From assembly GCA_037903475.1 (NCBI GenBank), contig JBAJFG010000333.1:123501-187500 (forward strand): a stretch of 64,000 nt of DNA. Reading direction: 5' to 3'. Shown piece after piece: positions 1 through 64,000 of this stretch. A program made the position numbers and the translations under genes. Positions within the stretch are counted from its first letter, which is position 1. Every line of letters begins with the position of its first letter. The notes under the pieces were generated by a model. That model saw only the letters and a program-made list of their open reading frames with translations. It had not been told where the DNA came from and ran no database searches. The DNA is from Ancylostoma caninum (lineage: Eukaryota; Nematoda; Chromadorea; Rhabditida; Ancylostomatidae).

Positions 1-1124
1 GACCCATATTCTGGCGTTTCTCACACGTCAGCCACAGCGGACACCTTCCTCATCTGTGAATCCCTATTTTGAAGTTATTCACACCTGGGCCAAAGCGGGC
101 CCCTCCCCCAGACGTGAACCAGTATCTTGTCGCTCCTCACAACAGGGTGTAAGTGGACCTCTCCTCCTTCGGCATCCCAGGATTCCCACGCTTCTATAGC
201 ACAGCAGACCCATCCCCCTTTGGTAGACCCCATATCCTGGCGTTCCTCACAGCTGGGCCACAGCGGACCTCTACCTCATCGGCACAACCGTATCCTGTCG
301 TTCCCACAGTTTTGGCCACGGCGGACCCATATTCTGGCCTTACTCGCACCCGGAGCACGGCGGACCTCACCTATACCATTGAATCCTTATCTTGGCGCTC
401 CCTATATTTTTGGACCAACGCGCACCCGCTCCTCCATCCGCGAACCCGTATCTTGGCTTTTCCAGCAGAGCCACAGCGAACCCCCACTCCAACGGCATAA
501 CAGTATCTGTCACTATTCGCTCCCGGCACATCTATCGTCCCTGCGTCCGTACCCTTGGTAAATCACGAGAGCATTGGGAGAAAGTGAGCTATCCAGAAAA
601 ATTGAATAATTACATACTTGGTCACAGGAGGTGTCACAATGGCCTGTAATTACGCACTTTTCTGTGCATGTGAGTGTACAACTGAAATCTCTTCCATGGC
701 TGCAGAATCGCTCTGTTTTCGGACGGATGCTAGGACGAGAACGTGCTGCATTTGAGAAGTGCGACGGACACCACCTGCTGCACTGGGCTCAGAGAGCCCC
801 CAAGCCGCACATGGATTTCGCCCATACTGCTCAACCAGTGGCTATCCTGCTCCGTATATTGTGCTGCCTTAAAGCCTCGCTAGCTCTGTCTCATCCGTTG
901 GATGTGAGACCACCAGCGTAGGACAGTCCCTGTGCAAGGATTTCGATATTGCGGGTCCTTCGAGGATCTAGTCTCATCTCGCTCCATGAATCGGTTTTTT
1001 CGTATTTCGTCTGCGCAGTCCATCCACCATCGCCTATGCACCGCACTGCACAAAAGATTTCGCAAGACTCTCGTGGCCTGACGCCAGAAAAATCTGGTCC
1101 CTTACCAGTCCTTATATAGGAGGA
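1..1124 (-). mobile_element. Helitron-like element, 5'-terminal portion, truncated by window start
   Basis: Minus orientation. The right boundary is the element's 5' end: read on the minus strand it begins A|TCCTCCTATATAAGG, matching the 5' ends near 61746, 46106 and 10269. Positions 1-560 hold degenerate ~60-bp minisatellite units (GGCGTTCCTCACA...CCACAGCGGACC...), followed by a ~560-bp unique 5' arm. The stretch 1070-1110 is the unoccupied version of the site into which the 8.4-kb transposon at 53324-61695 inserted, so this copy serves as an empty-site reference. Its 3' end lies left of the window. No protein is encoded; open frames here are by-products of the repeat. Confidence 0.72.
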
Positions 1125-1476
1125 TTTCCATGTAGTGAGAGTAAGACTACGTGACGGAGGCTGCTATACTCCTCGAGGAGTATAGCGGCTACCTAATGTA
1201 GAAGAAGCGTGAAAACATGGCATAGTCAACGCATTCCCTCTGCCATTCGTTGTCGCAAAACCTCGCTTCCAAGAGCTATAAAAACCCGAAGTCCAATCCC
1301 TTGGTCTCGTTCCGTCTCTACTCGTCCCGCTCCTCACTTGTTGAGCCCCCCCCCCTTTCTCTCCTCTCTCGTATTATTCTCGTTGGGGGAGGAGAGGCCT
1401 CCCTTCTGCCCCTGTTAAGCTTCGTTTAGTAACCGTCGTGCAATTTTCATATCCGCTTATCATGCATTTACTATTA
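1125..1476. other. Unassigned spacer between two Helitron copies
   Basis: 352 bases with a short inverted repeat near 1162-1185 (CTCCTCGAGGAG core) and a C-run near 1347. No gene recognised. Confidence 0.5.
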
Positions 1477-2992
1477 CTAGCGACCCTTCGGGACGCTAGA
1501 AAGTGGGGTGGGATAGCCATTTCGGACCTGTGCAAAAGCTTCGCACTTGCCAAATCTCTAGAAAACTGATAGAGAAGTAGAACCAATCTTTAAATGGGCC
1601 CAAACATGAAGTTCTTCTTATGAGTTGGGTATGAGTATGAGAAGTCCGTTCTTCATCGTATGGCGCATCGTGCGTATTACTCACTAACGGGCGAACGCAG
1701 ACGCGTTCTCCATCGGAGGAACTGTATCCTGCCGTTCCCCACACTATTGGACCAAAGCGAAATCGTATCCGAGTGTTTTCCACACTATTCTGCCGCAGCG
1801 GGCTTCCTTCCATCGGCGGACCCGTGTTCTGGCCTCATCTTCACTGTTAGGCCACAATGAACCCGTTCACCCTCGGCTGAACCGTATCCTGGAATTCTCC
1901 ATTTTACTGAGTCACAGCCGACCAATCCTATATTGGCGGCGCCTTCCTCACAGTTAGTGCAAGCCTGATCCGTTCTCCAGGGGCGTCCTCGCATCCCGGG
2001 ATTCTCAACACTATCGGACCAAAGTGAACCCGTACCCTGACGTTCTTCACACCATTGGTCTACGAAGGTCTTCGTCCATCCGTGGACCAGCGCTCTCGCG
2101 ATTTTCTCACTGGTAGGGTCGTGACGGACCCTTTCTCCATCTGCGAAGCCGTATCCTGGTGTTCTCGACACTGTTGGGCTACGGCGGACCCGTTCTCCGT
2201 CGACGGTCCCGTATTCTGACGTCCTCCCACCGCTGGGCGACGGTGGGCCCTTTCTCCATCGGTGGACCCGTATCCTGGCATCCCCCACACCACTGGGCCA
2301 CGGCGAGCCCTTTCTCCATCGGTGGACCCGCATCCTGGCGTCCCCCACCACTGGGCCACGGTGGGCCCTTTCTCCATCGGTGGACCCGTATCGTGGCGTC
2401 CCTCACACCACTGGGCCACGACGGGCCCTTTCCCCATCGGTGGACCCGTATCCATATATTGTTGATTCGTTACACAATGTCATGCCTTGACATATAGAGG
2501 CTTTTACTCTGTGTTAGAGCAGACGCTTTCTCGAAACGAGCGGATGTCATGACTAAGGAGTCGCTGCGAGAGCTCAGCAGGGGATGCGGTAATAGCATCC
2601 ACCAGCTGGGGCGACCGCGTAGGTCCAGCCTCTCCTTGGCTTCCTAGACGCTGCAGCTCTCATAAAACCCTCCCTGTTTTTTTTGCAAGTGCCTACAGCG
2701 TCACAACAGTGGAAGGGCGGTTTTCCTGCTGCGTACATTGTGCAGCCTGAAAGCTTGTAAACATTCCTTCACTCCTATGCGGCGAGACCGCCAGCGAAGG
2801 TGATGAAATCACTACCTCGTGCATGCGGGAGAGCCAGCAGTGACGTAATTGCGAGTCCCGAAACGAATGTGTCTGAGTCCCTAAAAATCGGCCATTTCGC
2901 CCCACAGTCTGCGCCTCAAGATTACGGTGTCTATCAGTGCCGCCGCGTATCTCTAGCCGCTCTAACCCCCTTATGGCGCTTTGTTTAATAGA
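1477..2992 (-). mobile_element. Helitron-like element, complete
   Basis: Complete copy of 1516 bp. The 3' end is the hairpin at 1477-1500 (stem CTAGCG... / ...CGCTAG) flanked by A on the plus strand, so minus-strand CTAG|T. The 5' end at 2991-2992 reads A|TCTATTAAACAAAGCG on the minus strand. Internal order from the 3' side: conserved ~170-bp block after the hairpin, ~60-bp minisatellite (about 1660-2450), then a ~530-bp 5' arm shared with 19701-20200, 34000-34944 and 36233-36700. Non-autonomous: no Rep or helicase domain was found. Family assignment rests on termini and lack of target duplication. Confidence 0.75.
1660..2455. repeat. ~60-bp minisatellite inside Helitron copy
   Basis: Units of about 60-61 bp with the theme CCGTATCCTGGCGTCCCCCA, then a CACTGGGCCACGG block, then CCCTTTCTCCATCGGTGGAC. 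Units nearest 2220-2450 are most alike; those near 1700-2000 are strongly diverged. Because the period is close to a multiple of three, frames stay open on both strands without implying a protein. Confidence 0.85.
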
Positions 2993-3265
2993 TATTGATG
3001 TCACAAGGATAAAAATAACCAAGTTTTGTTTATCCGGGCTAGGCAGGGGAAATTTGGCTAGGGAATCACGTGTTTGGGCGAGGCCGAATACATAATTTCC
3101 TTTACCTCACTCGGTGAAGAATATAAAAAGCGTAGGCGTTCCAGATTCAGACATAAACAGTTAATGAACATTTATTCGCCACCAATTAATTACTTCTTTG
3201 TAGTAAAGTCGTGCAGGTCTGTGCAGTGGCCAATAGCACTACCGCTAGACGTTAAGGGTACCCAC

Positions 3266-62053
<58,788 letters not shown>

Positions 62054-62386
62054 CTGAATGCGTTCTTTGTCAGGATTTTTCTCATTTTCATTTAAAAATG
62101 TAAACTAATTCTGCTTGGCACTTTTCTCTTGACTACAGCGCAAATCACTAAAAGCTGGTAAAGGTAAGACTAGACAGATTTCGGACATTGCTACATGCGT
62201 TTACAAATCAATTTCGTTTTTACTACTTACTTATTTTTTCGCCTTTTTGTTTGATTCAGTCATTTATCCATTAAAAAGCAGCCATCCCGGCTTTGCCCGT
62301 GTATTTCATTGTTTCCTGTCATTTTTCTATTTAGGCTGAAACAATCGTTCATAGTTATGTGAACAGATAAGCAGACGTTCATTTAG
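62054..62386. other. Intronic DNA, no recognised gene
   Basis: No recognised content. Confidence 0.35.
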
Positions 62387-62700
62387 TCAACTTATACACA
62401 TGGATGCGTGAGGTTCTCCAGTTCTCCACTGGTTCGGAATTCTTTCCTTCTGAAGATAACATGAGAAATGTGCTGCGAGAAAGACGTGAAGATGATCGCC
62501 TGCTGCTCGTAATAAATCAGCCGATCTACGGTCCGGTCCAGGGGCGGTGCCGAGTTTCATGCTTGTTATCGCAACACGAACTTCCCAAGGAAGAATCTGA
62601 GGTGGTCTGTCACCAGCGAGGATATTTGGGCTCGACACTACTGTTGAAGAACGGAAGAGGTTTGTATGGAATCTTTCCGTGATTGATTCCATCTCATGAT
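62387..62700 (-). pseudogene. RTE-type LINE fragment before the RT
   Basis: Minus strand: EVRVAITSMKLGTAPGPD, then SADLLRAAGDHLHVFLAAHF and YLQKERIPNQW. This is the RTE segment just upstream of the RT fingers. Both ends are cut. Confidence 0.85.
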
Positions 62701-62821
62701 GGAAAAACGTGACAATCCCTTTTTCGACCTTGTGTAGTATCTATTACAGCTGTTTTTGACCAAGATTGTTAATGATTTTATTCCTCCAAATGGCCTACGT
62801 TTCGGCGATCTCGCCTTCTGT

Positions 62822-64000
<1,179 letters not shown>

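Overview
The window is eukaryotic and looks like a clade V (strongylid, hookworm-like) nematode. Evidence: 49-62 bp introns with TTTCAG-like acceptors, 22-nt sequences resembling the nematode SL1 trans-spliced leader, decayed RTE-type LINEs, mariner/Tc1 relics, and very long introns filled with mobile DNA. The species call is an inference. No bacterial-type genes, operons or CRISPR arrays are present.

Host gene. Eleven exons on the minus strand, spread from about 62.05 kb down to 3.27 kb, read as a TRPA-type cation channel: ankyrin repeats, pre-S1 segment, S1, the S3-S4 region, S4-S5, pore/S6 and the post-S6 TRP-like helix. Where neighbouring exons are close, introns are about 50-130 bp and phases agree. 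Between the clusters (62 to 29.8 kb, 29.2 to 18.9 kb, 18.6 to 4.1 kb) the introns are enormous and hold nearly everything else. Both ends of the gene lie outside the window, and several exons, including S2, were not located.

Mobile DNA. The dominant family is a Helitron-like non-autonomous element, at least eleven copies or fragments. It starts A|TC and ends in a terminal hairpin that includes CTAG|T; most copies carry a ~60-bp minisatellite, which creates long but meaningless open frames. Nested in or beside these are palindromic TTAA-flanked MITEs, a hAT relic with an 8-bp target duplication, two mariners with paired TIRs, a Tc1-like transposase relic, two long RTE relics and one short RTE fragment, a dispersed TA-flanked repeat, fold-back elements and microsatellites. 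Several insertions can be checked inside the window because an unoccupied copy of the target repeat is also present.

The most unusual region is 53324-61695. An ~8.37-kb DNA transposon with paired TIRs and GC-rich subterminal repeats sits inside a Helitron copy. It carries a multi-exon gene resembling the tnp2/CACTA transposase, a second multi-exon gene I do not recognise, a 354-bp perfect-type fold-back, and three tandem units each with an SL1-like 22-mer followed directly by a GT splice donor. The whole nest lies in the large intron between two ankyrin exons of the channel gene.
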